Origin: an uncultured Alphaproteobacteria bacterium
GTDB taxonomy: Bacteria > Pseudomonadota > Alphaproteobacteria > RF32 > CAG-239
NCBI GenBank assembly: GCA_944391445.1
Contig: CALXTL010000010.1
Location: 1-64,000 of the forward strand
DNA: 64,000 nt
Reading direction: 5' to 3'
A program made the translations under genes and the position numbers. Position 1 is the stretch's first letter; each line of letters starts with the position of its first letter. Below the pieces are notes generated by a model that did no database searches, was not told where the DNA came from, and saw only the letters and a program-made list of their open reading frames with translations. Of the stretch, positions 36,492-45,717 are shown piece by piece.

Positions 36492-38318
36492 TTAATCCGC
36501 ATGCTGCGACTTCAACAAAGCGTCGCGCTCGTTTTTTAGGCTTTCATAATGCCGGAAAGCCTCTTCATCAAACGATTCGGCCTGCATTCTGCCGACACAT
36601 TCCCTGATTTCGGCATCAAGCTGTTGCAGCTGCAGTTCGACGAGTCGCTCATCCAGACTGGAACGCATTTTGATAATATCGGGATTCTGCTTAACCATGG
36701 CAGCATATTCGCTCCGCTCTTTGGCGCTGCTTTTAAACCCGCGGGCAGCAAGCTTGACTTCCAGATCGGCAGAATTTTCAGACGCTCCTTCCTCATGCGT
36801 AATATCCAAAATCGTTTCATACAAATTTTTCAGTCTTTGGTCTTTAATATCAAAGCTCAGCAACCGTTCTTCATATTCCTCGATCAGCTGTGGATAGCAG
36901 ATAAACGCCGATACGATATAACGCGCCACCAAGTCGTCCAGATCCGTTTTTATAAACCCGGCCAAAGACACCATACCGCACCTTTCGGATTTAAAACTTT
37001 CTTTCTGCCCGCGTTCTTTTTTTCGAAAATCCGGCTGTCTTTTCCAAAAGTGCTGACCAAGTTCGTGATACACGCGGCTCCGCATTTCCTGAGCATAATA
37101 TCCGCGCACGGTTTCATCTGTGATTTTGGCCACCTCTTCTTTAATGTTTTTTTCAATCAATGCTTTTTGTTCCGGAGTATCCAGAGGCTGTCCTTCCAAA
37201 GTTTTGCGCCATAAAAGATCTTTTAAGGCCACCGTGTCATCAATCACTTTCAAAAATTCATCCTGCCCTTTGGCTTTCAAGAATTCATCAGGATCCATTT
37301 TGTCGGGAAGAAAAGCATATTTCAGAGAATATCCGGGTTTCAAAATCGGCAGCACCCGATCAACCGAACGTGTCGCCGCACGCACCCCGGCACCATCTCC
37401 GTCGAAACAGCACACGGGCTCATTCACCACTTTCCAGGCTTCGGCAATCTGATCTTCGGTCAGGGCCGTGCCAAGCGGCGCCACGGCATACCCGATACCA
37501 TACTTATCCATAGCGATCACATCCATATAGCCTTCGCAGATAATCAGACGTTTGGCTTCATAACCGGCATCGCGGGCATGGTTCAGATTATAAAGCACCC
37601 GCCTTTTGTTAAACACCGGTGTTTCCGGAGAATTCAAATATTTCGGCTGGCTGCCGTCCATCACCCGGCCGCCGAAAGCAATCACTTTGCCGCGCTTGTC
37701 AATAATCGGAATCATCACCCGGTTGCGAAAAAAATCGTGCGGGCGTTTACCTTCCGGTTGCGCGATCAACCCCAGCTCAGTCATTTCGGCATCACTAACC
37801 CCTTTGGCGGCCAGCTGCGCGCGCAGTCCGTTTCCTGACGGAGCATAGCCCAACCTGAACTTAGCGATAATATTATCATCAAATCCACGATTATATAAAT
37901 AATCCAAGGCTTCGCGGCCGGCCGTCAGCCGCAGATTCTTTTCAAAAAAGCGGGCGGCCATTTCCATAATATCATAGGCTGTATTGCGTTTTTCGGTCTG
38001 CTCTCGGCTCTCGTGACTGAACCGCGGAAGCTCCATTCCGACCTTATGCGCCAGTTTCTCCACCGCATCAATAAAACTCAGGCCGTTGGCGTCCATCTCA
38101 AACTTAATAATATCACCATGCGCACCACAGCCGAAACAATGGTAAAAACCCTTCGCCTCATTCACCGTAAAAGATGGCGTTTTCTCATTATGAAACGGAC
38201 ACAAACCGGTATATTCCCGCCCTTTTCGGGTCAGCTTAACCTTTGCGCCGACCACTTCAGCCACCGATATTTTTGCCCGCAGTTCGTCGCAAAACTTTTG
38301 TAAATCCGTCGAAGCCAT
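36492..38318 (-). CDS. dnaG: DNA primase DnaG
   Basis: A 608-residue primase that lays RNA primers at the replication fork. The N-terminal CHC2 zinc ribbon is CPFHNEKTPSF...CFGCG, the TOPRIM core has EGYMDVIAMDKYG (about 262-274) and CFDGDGAG, and the C-terminal helical domain binds the replicative helicase DnaB. ATG at 38318 was preferred to a TTG five codons earlier, with GGA six bases upstream. It lies between yqeY and rpoD. Confidence 0.97.
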   Translation of the reverse strand: MASTDLQKFCDELRAKISVAEVVGAKVKLTRKGREYTGLCPFHNEKTPSFTVNEAKGFYHCFGCGAHGDIIKFEMDANGLSFIDAVEKLAHKVGMELPRFSHESREQTEKRNTAYDIMEMAARFFEKNLRLTAGREALDYLYNRGFDDNIIAKFRLGYAPSGNGLRAQLAAKGVSDAEMTELGLIAQPEGKRPHDFFRNRVMIPIIDKRGKVIAFGGRVMDGSQPKYLNSPETPVFNKRRVLYNLNHARDAGYEAKRLIICEGYMDVIAMDKYGIGYAVAPLGTALTEDQIAEAWKVVNEPVCCFDGDGAGVRAATRSVDRVLPILKPGYSLKYAFLPDKMDPDEFLKAKGQDEFLKVIDDTVALKDLLWRKTLEGQPLDTPEQKALIEKNIKEEVAKITDETVRGYYAQEMRSRVYHELGQHFWKRQPDFRKKERGQKESFKSERCGMVSLAGFIKTDLDDLVARYIVSAFICYPQLIEEYEERLLSFDIKDQRLKNLYETILDITHEEGASENSADLEVKLAARGFKSSAKERSEYAAMVKQNPDIIKMRSSLDERLVELQLQQLDAEIRECVGRMQAESFDEEAFRHYESLKNERDALLKSQHAD

Positions 38319-38347
38319 TTGTTTCCAGCCCAAGCGCGCCGCAAACG

Positions 38348-38800
38348 CTATCCCAAAAGAGTCTTAATGATACCGTTAGCCCGTCCCATATCCATCTGCC
38401 CGGCATATTGAGATTTGAGCGCTCCCATAATTTTACCCATATCTTTCATGGAAGAAGCCCCAGTCGAACTGATAATCCCCTTAATGGCGGCCTCCATTTC
38501 CTGTTCGTTCATTTGTTTGGGCAAAAAACGTTCAATCACTTTAATTTCTGCCATTTCTTTATCAGCCAAATCCTGTCTGTGGCCGTCAACATACATCTTA
38601 ATTGAATCATGACGCTGCTTAATCATCCCCTGCATCATTGACAACAATTCGGCGTCTGTCGCCTCTTTGGCTCCCTTACCGCGAGCCTCAACGTCTTTTT
38701 CTTTCTGCCCGGCAATAATCAGGCGGACGGCGCCGGTTGTCACCGCATCATGCGCCAGCATGGCTTCTTTCAGAGCTTTTTGCAGATTTTCACGTAGCAT
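38348..38800 (-). CDS. yqeY: YqeY/GatB-tail-like protein
   Basis: A 150-residue helical protein matching the YqeY family, which resembles the tRNA-binding tail of GatB. Features are KALKEAMLAHDAVTTGAVRLI at the start, ERFLPKQMNEQEMEAAI in the middle and MGALKSQYAGQMDMGRAN near the end. AAGGAG precedes the ATG at 38800. Its place ahead of dnaG-rpoD is standard in alphaproteobacteria, where rpsU of the enteric operon is replaced by other genes. Confidence 0.93.
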   Translation of the reverse strand: MLRENLQKALKEAMLAHDAVTTGAVRLIIAGQKEKDVEARGKGAKEATDAELLSMMQGMIKQRHDSIKMYVDGHRQDLADKEMAEIKVIERFLPKQMNEQEMEAAIKGIISSTGASSMKDMGKIMGALKSQYAGQMDMGRANGIIKTLLG

Positions 38801-38918
38801 GTTTTTTCTCCTTATCATAACAAACTGTTGCCAAGCATACACGCTTAGTCCGAAAAAATCAATTGCCTTTATGCAGCAAAAAGAGTATCTTCTAATCCGT
38901 CATCAAAGGAGAATAGTC

Positions 38919-39641
38919 ATGAAGAAACTTTTGTTTTGTATTGCCTGCGTAGTGTCCTTTCCGGCTCATGCCGCAGATTCTCTCAATGAAGATATCCAAA
39001 AAAGCCTGGCCCAAACACAAACGGCCATGGAAGAATCCGTTGCCGGGATGGAGCAGCAAATGCAGCAAATGATGCCTGTCGTTGCCGATAATATTTCACA
39101 AATGATGCAAAATTTCTTTCAGACAATTCCGCCGCTGATGAAATCATTGGAAGATAATCGTTTCTTTTCCCAAACTGCAAAAAAACTCAATCAGGAAATT
39201 AACGCGCAAACAGCCGAGCTTCGCCGGGAACTTAGCAAAAAAACAACCGCGCAGCCGCAGACAAAAGCCGAAGAAGAATTTGTCATCGCCGGCAGCCGTA
39301 ATGATAACGGCAAAAAACTCAACTTCAATTTTTCACAAAATACCGCCGCATTAAAAGAGTTGCAACAGGCTTTTGACATCAAAACCAGTCCTGACGGCGG
39401 CAAAACATTTTCCCTGCGCGACTTAAATAATCGCGAACTTCCCGGCAGCGGTTTCAAATTGCGCATCATCAACGGGCAAAATTATCTGTTTTATGATGAC
39501 GGAACCAATTACTGCTATGTCACGGGCATTATCAATGGCAACATCATTTTGCGCCTGCTCGCCACGGGTGAAAATGCCGCCGAGCGCGCCCGTGCTTTTG
39601 TCCGCAACAGCAATCGGAGTTTTTCCCGGAATCAGAAATAA
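38919..39641 (+). CDS. Unknown exported, coiled-coil rich protein
   Basis: A 240-residue protein with a cleavable signal peptide (about 1-18, ending AHA). A Gln/Met-rich helical stretch (about 25-115) likely forms a coiled coil. A C-terminal globular part (about 130-240) contains LRIINGQNYLFYDDGTNYCYVTG. AAGGAG lies upstream. The protein is probably periplasmic; no known family is recognised. Its 3' end overlaps the convergent DUF4105 gene by 10 bases. Confidence 0.72.
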   Translation: MKKLLFCIACVVSFPAHAADSLNEDIQKSLAQTQTAMEESVAGMEQQMQQMMPVVADNISQMMQNFFQTIPPLMKSLEDNRFFSQTAKKLNQEINAQTAELRRELSKKTTAQPQTKAEEEFVIAGSRNDNGKKLNFNFSQNTAALKELQQAFDIKTSPDGGKTFSLRDLNNRELPGSGFKLRIINGQNYLFYDDGTNYCYVTGIINGNIILRLLATGENAAERARAFVRNSNRSFSRNQK

Positions 39642-41464
39642 TGCCGCAGGCCGAACAAGCTTTCTTCAACATCGCAGCCATAATTTTGTTCATATTCATA
39701 ACTGGCCGCCAGTGCCCAGTTGCGGCTGAGACTGTATGTCCCCTCGACATAATAGACATTTTGGCTTTTCCATTTCAGACTGGCGTATATTTTTTCTGCC
39801 TTCAGCCACAAGCGCCATTTATCATAAGAAGCTAATACACCGGTTTCAGCACTGACGGCACCATAAAAGTTGTCAGGTAAAAATCCGCCGTAACCGGCCA
39901 AAGCATTAAGCATGACATAGCCCATGATTTCATCATTCAAGCGCGCCGTTGCTCCGCCGCCGGTCTTCAGTTTTGTCACATAACCTTCTTTATCTGTGCG
40001 CGGATTATAATCCCGCTCAAAATTCCATAAAATCTGAAAAGAAACCGGAGCAAACATCTGATCAATTGGCGCAATTGAACGCAAACTCAAAATATCCAAA
40101 TTCTGCAGCACATATTTATTGCGGTTATCATAATGCCGCAGGCTTGCATCCAAAAAATTAATCTCTGCCCCGCGCACAAAACCATAACTGTCATCAGTCC
40201 AGGAATGATAAGCCGGCCGCAGAGAAATTTGTTCAAAAACCTCGCCATTGCGGACGCCAGCCCCAAGCATCACACGCATGGCATCATGCCCCTGCATCGG
40301 CACCTCATTCCATTTCAGCTCTTCAATATGGCCTTTTTCGCGGAGTTTGTTGCGTTCTTTAAGCAAGGCAAAACTTTCTTTACGATAAGCGGCCAAATCG
40401 GTTTTTCCCGCCACATACTGATACTGCACATATTGATAAGCCGTTTCCAGCACATCCGCCTGTTCCGCGGGAGACAGTCCGGCCGCCTGATAATCTTGGT
40501 TTTTGATGGCACGCAGATACGCTTTTTTCTGCGCATCGTTCATCATTTTGTATCGATGACGAATTTTGCTTTGCCGCGACGGCCGATAATTGATTCCTTT
40601 ATTCAGACCGGGAATAGCCTGCACGGCTTTCATTGTATCCAGCGGGATAGTCTGCACCGGAAATTTTTCGGCCAATTTCAAACTGGGTCGCACCGCATCC
40701 AGATTTTCCAACAGCAGATACGAACAATTGCGGGTCAGGAAATAATAGCGGGATTGCGCCTGCCCCACTTCCCAGGTATGCGCAATAAAATAGTCCAGCT
40801 CCTCGCGGGAAAAATCAAGATTCACTTCCCAGACATCACGATTTTCAATATTATTATAAGTATTGACAACCTCATAATAAGGCTTAACCGTAAACCCGCC
40901 GTAATACCCGCCGAACAATCCGAGCAACGGGTACAGCGGCCCGGGATTTTCCCCCATAAAAGCGCCATAGGTCACGCCATGGCCCAAAAGCTGTGTTCCT
41001 TTGCGCGCCGTATCAATTCGGATCATCGTATGCCCGAACAACGACGACGGATTGTTCATATTGGCATCGGTAAACAGCAATGTAATGCCGCGCGGCCGCA
41101 AATCATGATAAAATTGTTCATATTCTTTGCATTTCGGGAAAGCCCCCTGAATCAGGCCGCGTTTTTTCAAAAACAGATATCTGGCGGGAAACAGACACTG
41201 TTTTTCATAATCATTGCTTTGAAACAAGGCGATACTGGCATCAAGTTCATCTTCCGGATGATATTTTCCGTTCCGGCTCAGAAAAAAATTCGGCGTATCA
41301 ATGGTGCTTTCATAAGTGCCGCTCCACGTTTTATGATAATGCCCGAGCGCCAGCCACGCCGGTGTTTTAGCCACATCCGCCACACCGCCGGCCGCGCCGG
41401 AAAACCAAATGGCAAAGCATAAAAAAACGGAGCGGAAAAAACAACGTCTTTTGCCTTTGCGCAT
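39632..41464 (-). CDS. DUF4105 outer-membrane-associated protein
   Basis: A 610-residue exported protein. After the signal peptide (about 1-30), a periplasmic domain of the DUF4105/Lnb type (about 90-300) shows TLLFTDANMNNPSSLFGHTMIRID, YGGFTVKPYYE and the conserved RNCSYLL with Asn-Cys. The C-terminal 220 residues alternate aromatic and polar residues and end in RHYF, consistent with a beta-barrel. GGAGG precedes the ATG at 41464. It is adjacent to a DUF3015 gene, a pair that recurs in other bacteria. Function unknown; a lipid or peptidoglycan role is possible. Confidence 0.85.
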   Translation of the reverse strand: MRKGKRRCFFRSVFLCFAIWFSGAAGGVADVAKTPAWLALGHYHKTWSGTYESTIDTPNFFLSRNGKYHPEDELDASIALFQSNDYEKQCLFPARYLFLKKRGLIQGAFPKCKEYEQFYHDLRPRGITLLFTDANMNNPSSLFGHTMIRIDTARKGTQLLGHGVTYGAFMGENPGPLYPLLGLFGGYYGGFTVKPYYEVVNTYNNIENRDVWEVNLDFSREELDYFIAHTWEVGQAQSRYYFLTRNCSYLLLENLDAVRPSLKLAEKFPVQTIPLDTMKAVQAIPGLNKGINYRPSRQSKIRHRYKMMNDAQKKAYLRAIKNQDYQAAGLSPAEQADVLETAYQYVQYQYVAGKTDLAAYRKESFALLKERNKLREKGHIEELKWNEVPMQGHDAMRVMLGAGVRNGEVFEQISLRPAYHSWTDDSYGFVRGAEINFLDASLRHYDNRNKYVLQNLDILSLRSIAPIDQMFAPVSFQILWNFERDYNPRTDKEGYVTKLKTGGGATARLNDEIMGYVMLNALAGYGGFLPDNFYGAVSAETGVLASYDKWRLWLKAEKIYASLKWKSQNVYYVEGTYSLSRNWALAASYEYEQNYGCDVEESLFGLRHYF

Positions 41465-41499
41465 GTTGTCCTCCGCTCCGCCAGTCATCAAAAAGACTT

Positions 41500-41964
41500 T
41501 TAGCCGATCTGATGAGCCAAATCAATCATGGCCAGTGTCACCGAAACGGCATCGGCGTTTTCATCGGCAAAAATACTTGCGAAATGCGCTTGCGTCTGAG
41601 CACCGAGCTCTTCACTGTCAACATTCAAAATACCGGCAAGCGTATCAATCGTCTCCCCGCGGCCGGCAGCGGCATCCATGGCAAACTGCTCCATATTGTT
41701 TTCCAAAAAGGCCAAAGCCATTTTGCCGGTACCGCCGGAAACGCGGCCGTTCGGGTCACAACCGGACGTTCCGAAAGTAATTCCGAAAGTCTGTGTGCCG
41801 AAAGTATTGTTGGTCGTCACGGCCAAAACCTGCGGCCCGATACCGCGTTCGCCTTTCCAGGCCATCGAGCCCAAACCGCAGCCCGTGCTGTCAAGGGCAA
41901 AAGCGGAGGAAGACATCATCACCGATCCCAGAACGGCAGCCGCCAAATAGAGTTTTTTCATCAT
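41500..41964 (-). CDS. DUF3015 family exported protein
   Basis: A 154-residue protein with a signal peptide (about 1-23, ending SAFA). The mature part opens with STGCGLGSMAWKGE (about 26-39) and shows FGTSGCDPNGRV and ENNMEQFAMDAAAGRGE, the best marks of the DUF3015 family. GGAGA precedes the ATG. It is probably co-transcribed with the DUF4105 gene 35 bases downstream. Function is not established. Confidence 0.87.
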   Translation of the reverse strand: MMKKLYLAAAVLGSVMMSSSAFALDSTGCGLGSMAWKGERGIGPQVLAVTTNNTFGTQTFGITFGTSGCDPNGRVSGGTGKMALAFLENNMEQFAMDAAAGRGETIDTLAGILNVDSEELGAQTQAHFASIFADENADAVSVTLAMIDLAHQIG

Positions 41965-42131
41965 TTTTCTCCAATTAGAAATTTTTCACGCTTCAAATTT
42001 AACAACATTAACCGCGAATGTATAGAAAAATTATGATATATCCACTTGAAAACGCCGCTGCCGCAAAACGGCTCAGAAAGTTCTTGATTTATTTTTTTAT
42101 AATGCTAAATTATATGCCAGATAACAAATTT

Positions 42132-42176
42132 AACGGGCTGTGAAAGAGGTCTTCCTCTCTCGCAGTTCGTTTTTTC
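42132..42176 (+). promoter_or_regulatory. Leader hairpin with T-run upstream of greA
   Basis: AACGGGCTGTGAAAGAGG and CCTCTCTCGCAGTTCGTT-type arms pair around TCTT, followed by TTTTTTC. It lies in the greA leader, 30 bases before the start codon. It looks like an intrinsic attenuator or the terminator of a very short leader RNA. Confidence 0.65.
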
Positions 42177-42206
42177 TAAACTCTGAAATAATTTAAGGTG
42201 ATTGAA

Positions 42207-42680
42207 ATGGAAAAATTCCCGTTAACCAAACAGGGGTACATTGCCCTTGAAGCCGAGCTTAAAAATCTGAAAGGCGTTGAGCGTCCCAATATCATCGCCG
42301 CCATTGATGAAGCGCGTTCGCACGGAGACTTGTCCGAAAATGCCGAATATTCCGCCGCCAAAGAAAAACAGAGTTTCATTGAAGGGCGCATTCAGGATCT
42401 GGAAGCTGTGCTAAGCCGTGCGCAGGTCATTGACGTTGCCAATACGCACTATGACGTTGTCCGTTTCGGCGCAACGGTTTTGGTCGCGGATGAAGACACG
42501 GATGAAGAAAAAAGCTATCAGATTGTTGGTGATTATGAAGCTGATATTGAGAAAAACAAAATCTCGCTTTCTTCTCCTCTGGCCAAAGCGCTGATTGGCA
42601 AAGAAGTCGGCGACACGGCTGAATATACTGCGCCCGGCGGCCGCAAATCTTTTGAAATTCTGGAAATAAACTATATTTAA
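42207..42680 (+). CDS. greA: Transcript cleavage factor GreA
   Basis: A 157-residue factor that binds the RNA polymerase secondary channel and stimulates hydrolysis of backtracked transcripts. The N-terminal coiled coil has VERPNIIAAIDEARSHGDLSENAEY, including the acidic tip Asp-Leu-Ser-Glu-Asn. The C-terminal FKBP-like domain ends GGRKSFEILEI. ATG at 42207 has AAGGTG six bases upstream; an in-frame GTG three codons earlier was rejected because it is inside that site. A terminator follows. Confidence 0.97.
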   Translation: MEKFPLTKQGYIALEAELKNLKGVERPNIIAAIDEARSHGDLSENAEYSAAKEKQSFIEGRIQDLEAVLSRAQVIDVANTHYDVVRFGATVLVADEDTDEEKSYQIVGDYEADIEKNKISLSSPLAKALIGKEVGDTAEYTAPGGRKSFEILEINYI

Positions 42681-42703
42681 TTCCGGCATTGGACGCTTAT
42701 ATC

Positions 42704-42734
42704 AAAACAGGCATTTGAAAAAATGCCTGTTTTT
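42704..42734 (+). terminator. greA terminator
   Basis: AACAGGCATTT and AAATGCCTGTT form a stem around a short GAAA loop, followed by TTTTCATAG. Confidence 0.88.
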
Positions 42735-42787
42735 CATAGACAAAAGGCCGATTCTTAACCTCTTGCATAAATACAAGGAGAGACCTC

Positions 42788-43732
42788 ATGGCTCAGTATA
42801 ATACCCCTGTTCTCATCATCGGCTCCGGTCCTGCAGGCTACACGGCCGGCATCTACGCGGCACGCGCCGGTCTCAGCCCGATCATTGTTTCCGGAGATCA
42901 GATCGGCGGCCAGCTGACCATCACCAACCTGGTAGAAAACTACCCCGGCTTTCCCGACCCCATACTCGGAGCCAAATTAATGGAAAATATGCGGCTTCAG
43001 GCGCTCAATGTCGGCGCAAAAATCATTGATGATAAAATTGTCGAAATCGATTTTGGCGCCAGCCCCTTTGAATGCAGCTCCGAAAGACATAATCTTTTTT
43101 CCGGCGAAACACTGATCATCGCCACCGGCGCTTCTGCCCGCTGGCTTGGTCTGCCCAATGAGGCCAGATACCGCGGATTTGGCGTTTCTGTTTGTGCCAC
43201 TTGCGACGGATTCTTTTTCAAAGACAAAAATGTCGCCGTTGTCGGCGGTGGCAACACCGCCGCGGAAGAAGCTTTGTTTTTGAGCAACTTTGCGGCTTCG
43301 GTCACGCTGATTCACCGTCGCGACACCCTGCGCGCAGATAAAGCCCTGCAGGAAAAACTTCGCCAAAACCATAAGATAAACTTTGAATGGGATTCTGTAG
43401 TTGAAGATATTTCCGGCACTGAAGCCCCGTTAGCGGTCACCGGCATCAACATCAAAAATGTCAAAACCGACCGCCGCAAAACACTCAACGTCAGCGGCGT
43501 ATTCATCGCCATCGGCCACAAACCAAACACCGATCTGTTCAAAGGCCGGCTGGATATGGACGACCAAGGCTACCTCGTCACGGCGGCAGACAGCACCAAG
43601 ACAAGCCTGCCGGGCGTTTTTGCCGCCGGAGATGTCCAAAATAAGCGTTTCCGCCAGGCAATTGTTGCCGCGGGGTCAGGCTGTATGGCCGCCATGGAGG
43701 CCGAAGCCTACCTGCTGAAACAAAAAGACTAA
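42788..43732 (+). CDS. trxB: Thioredoxin reductase
   Basis: A 314-residue FAD/NADPH enzyme that reduces thioredoxin. The FAD site is GSGPAGYTAG (12-21), the active-site disulfide is CATC (about 138-141) and the NADPH site is GGGNTAAEEA. The C-terminal FAD motif GVFAAGDVQ is followed by AIVAAGSGCMAA. AAGGAG precedes the ATG. The 3' end overlaps the end of fmt by four bases in opposite orientation. Confidence 0.98.
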   Translation: MAQYNTPVLIIGSGPAGYTAGIYAARAGLSPIIVSGDQIGGQLTITNLVENYPGFPDPILGAKLMENMRLQALNVGAKIIDDKIVEIDFGASPFECSSERHNLFSGETLIIATGASARWLGLPNEARYRGFGVSVCATCDGFFFKDKNVAVVGGGNTAAEEALFLSNFAASVTLIHRRDTLRADKALQEKLRQNHKINFEWDSVVEDISGTEAPLAVTGINIKNVKTDRRKTLNVSGVFIAIGHKPNTDLFKGRLDMDDQGYLVTAADSTKTSLPGVFAAGDVQNKRFRQAIVAAGSGCMAAMEAEAYLLKQKD

Positions 43733-44625
43733 AACTTATATCCGCGCAAAAAGTCGCTGACAGGCATCGGCTTTTTTCCTGATCTTTGAATCAGCAAAAT
43801 CTCGAGTTGCCCCTCGCCGCAGGCAATTTGAAGATTTTTTCCGTCACACCAGAGGCTTCCCGGCGCCGCATTGCTCTTTTCGTTAATAACGCGGGCCGAA
43901 AGCACCTTGAGCCGTTCGCCGTTATGTTCAAAATAAGTTGCCGGATACGGGTTAAACGCGCGGATCTTCCGTTCCAGCGCCGCCGCCGGCAGCCTGAAGT
44001 CGAGCAAAGATTCGCTTTTATCAATCTTGGCGGCATAAGTGGCAAGTTTCTCATCCTGAGGCTCAGGGCAGATACCGTCCAACTCTGCCAAAACCTCTGT
44101 CATCAATTTGGCGCCGAGCATGGCAATCTGATCATGCAGCAAACCGCCGGTTGTTTCCGGGGTAATTTCAATTTCGCCTTTTCGATACATAGCGCCGGCA
44201 TCCAGTTGTTCCACAATCTGCATAATGGTCACGCCGCTTTTTTCATCACCGGCCTCAATGGCGCGCTGCACCGGTGCCGCCCCGCGCCAGCGCGGCAGCA
44301 GCGACCCGTGCACATTCAAACATCCTTTCGGAAAAGCCTCAATCACCGCCTTGGGCAGAATCAGCCCGTAAGCGGCCACAACGGCAATATCGGCATGAAG
44401 CGCGGCAAACTTGCGTTGTTCCTCTTCAGAGCGCAGGCTTTTAGGCGTACGCACCTCAATTCCTCTGCTCTCGGCAAAAAGCTGTACCGGAGATTTCCGG
44501 AGTTTTTGCCCTCTGCCGGCTTCTTTCGGCGCCTGACAATAAACACATATCACCTGATGCCTTTCGCATAAAGCCTGCAATGTCGGCAAAGCAAAATCAG
44601 GCGTTCCCATAAAAACGATTTTCAA
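43729..44625 (-). CDS. fmt: Methionyl-tRNA formyltransferase
   Basis: A 298-residue enzyme that formylates initiator Met-tRNA using 10-formyltetrahydrofolate. It has FMGTPDFALPTL (about 4-15), AAYGLILP and the catalytic segment NVHGSLLPRWRGAAPVQRAI with the Asn and His ligands (about 107-126). A C-terminal OB-like domain (about 205-298) binds tRNA. It follows def, 54 bases downstream, matching the common def-fmt pairing. Confidence 0.96.
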   Translation of the reverse strand: MKIVFMGTPDFALPTLQALCERHQVICVYCQAPKEAGRGQKLRKSPVQLFAESRGIEVRTPKSLRSEEEQRKFAALHADIAVVAAYGLILPKAVIEAFPKGCLNVHGSLLPRWRGAAPVQRAIEAGDEKSGVTIMQIVEQLDAGAMYRKGEIEITPETTGGLLHDQIAMLGAKLMTEVLAELDGICPEPQDEKLATYAAKIDKSESLLDFRLPAAALERKIRAFNPYPATYFEHNGERLKVLSARVINEKSNAAPGSLWCDGKNLQIACGEGQLEILLIQRSGKKPMPVSDFLRGYKF

Positions 44626-44679
44626 TTTTCCGCTCCCTGTTTTGTTAAGAAAACCGGACGCATGGCCGCCCGGCTGCGG

Positions 44680-45192
44680 TTAAGCGCGTGTTTTTTGCGA
44701 TTTTTTATATTTCTTCAGCAGCATTTGCCGTTTCAGCCGACTGAGATGATCGATATACAAAATACCGTCCAAATGGTCGAGTTCATGCTGAGCCGCCACC
44801 GCTAAAAAATCTTCGGCGGCAAGTTCGCATTCCTGCCCGTCATAATCCAGATAGCGGATTTTCACCCGGGCGGGCCGTTCCACTTCGGCGCGCATTTCCG
44901 GCACCGACAAGCACCCTTCTTCGCAAACTTCGTATTCATCCGATGCCCAAACAATCTCCGGATTAGCCATAAAAATCGGCGCTGGTTTTTCGCCTTCTCT
45001 GGCAATATCAATCACCACCATCCGTTTCAAAATACCAACCTGCGGCGCAGCCAGACCGCAGCCGTTTTCAGCATACATTGTTTCCAGCATATCATCAAAC
45101 AACCGGCGCAGCTCATCATCCACGACGGCAACTTTTTCGGCCTTTTGTTTGAGCACCGGATGCGGATATTCATATACTTTTAATTTTGCCAT
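44680..45192 (-). CDS. def: Peptide deformylase
   Basis: A 170-residue metalloenzyme that removes the formyl group from nascent proteins. The three motifs are NGCGLAAPQ (43-51), EEGCLSVPE with metal ligand Cys94, and QHELDHLDG with His136, Glu137 and His140. The first motif has Cys in place of the more common Val or Ile. AAGGA lies ahead of the ATG. Confidence 0.97.
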   Translation of the reverse strand: MAKLKVYEYPHPVLKQKAEKVAVVDDELRRLFDDMLETMYAENGCGLAAPQVGILKRMVVIDIAREGEKPAPIFMANPEIVWASDEYEVCEEGCLSVPEMRAEVERPARVKIRYLDYDGQECELAAEDFLAVAAQHELDHLDGILYIDHLSRLKRQMLLKKYKKSQKTRA

Positions 45193-45225
45193 TTACATTC
45201 CTTCAATAAGCGCGCAAACACGTGT

Positions 45226-45717
45226 TCAGCGAATGGCCTTGGCGATTGTATCCAACAGGGCATTCACCATCTTAGGTTCGTTTTTGCTGAAAAAGGCATA
45301 GGCCAGATCAACATATTCCTTAACAATCACGGCGGCGTCGACATCGGTTGTGTAAGCAAGCTCATAAGCCGCGCAAACAAGCAGCGCGCGCAGTGTGCCG
45401 TCAAAGCGTTCAAATGACCAACCTTCGCGCAGATAATGCGCCAAAGATTTTTCCAGTTCTTCCTTATGCGCGTGCACCTGCTTGGTCAGGTTGGTAAAAT
45501 AGGCTTTGTCCATATCCTCAATACGAACAAGTTCTTCTTTTTCGGCAAAGCCGTCTTGCTCTTCCTCGATGGCATAGCGCCCGACTTCGTCATTAACAAA
45601 GTCTCTGATGACTTCGTCCACCGGCAGTTGTCCATATTCGATCATATAAGTTGCCTGCACGGCGGCCAGACGCGCCGCCGACTTCATCCTGATTTTTTCC
45701 GAAACAAAACTTCCCAT
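45226..45717 (-). CDS. nusB: Transcription antitermination factor NusB
   Basis: A 163-residue all-helical RNA-binding protein that with NusE binds boxA RNA in rRNA antitermination. The N-terminus has RLAAVQATYMIEYGQ, and the C-terminus has LLVCAAYELAYTTDVDAAVIVKEYVDLA and NALLDTIAK, the best marks of the family. Its ATG shares a base with the nrdR stop (TAATG). It is somewhat longer than enteric NusB owing to an insertion near residue 50. Confidence 0.95.
   Translation of the reverse strand: MGSFVSEKIRMKSAARLAAVQATYMIEYGQLPVDEVIRDFVNDEVGRYAIEEEQDGFAEKEELVRIEDMDKAYFTNLTKQVHAHKEELEKSLAHYLREGWSFERFDGTLRALLVCAAYELAYTTDVDAAVIVKEYVDLAYAFFSKNEPKMVNALLDTIAKAIR

Noticed and set aside
40133-41422. 429-codon plus-strand frame opposite DUF4105
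   Set aside because: Antisense shadow with no ribosome site and atypical residue content.
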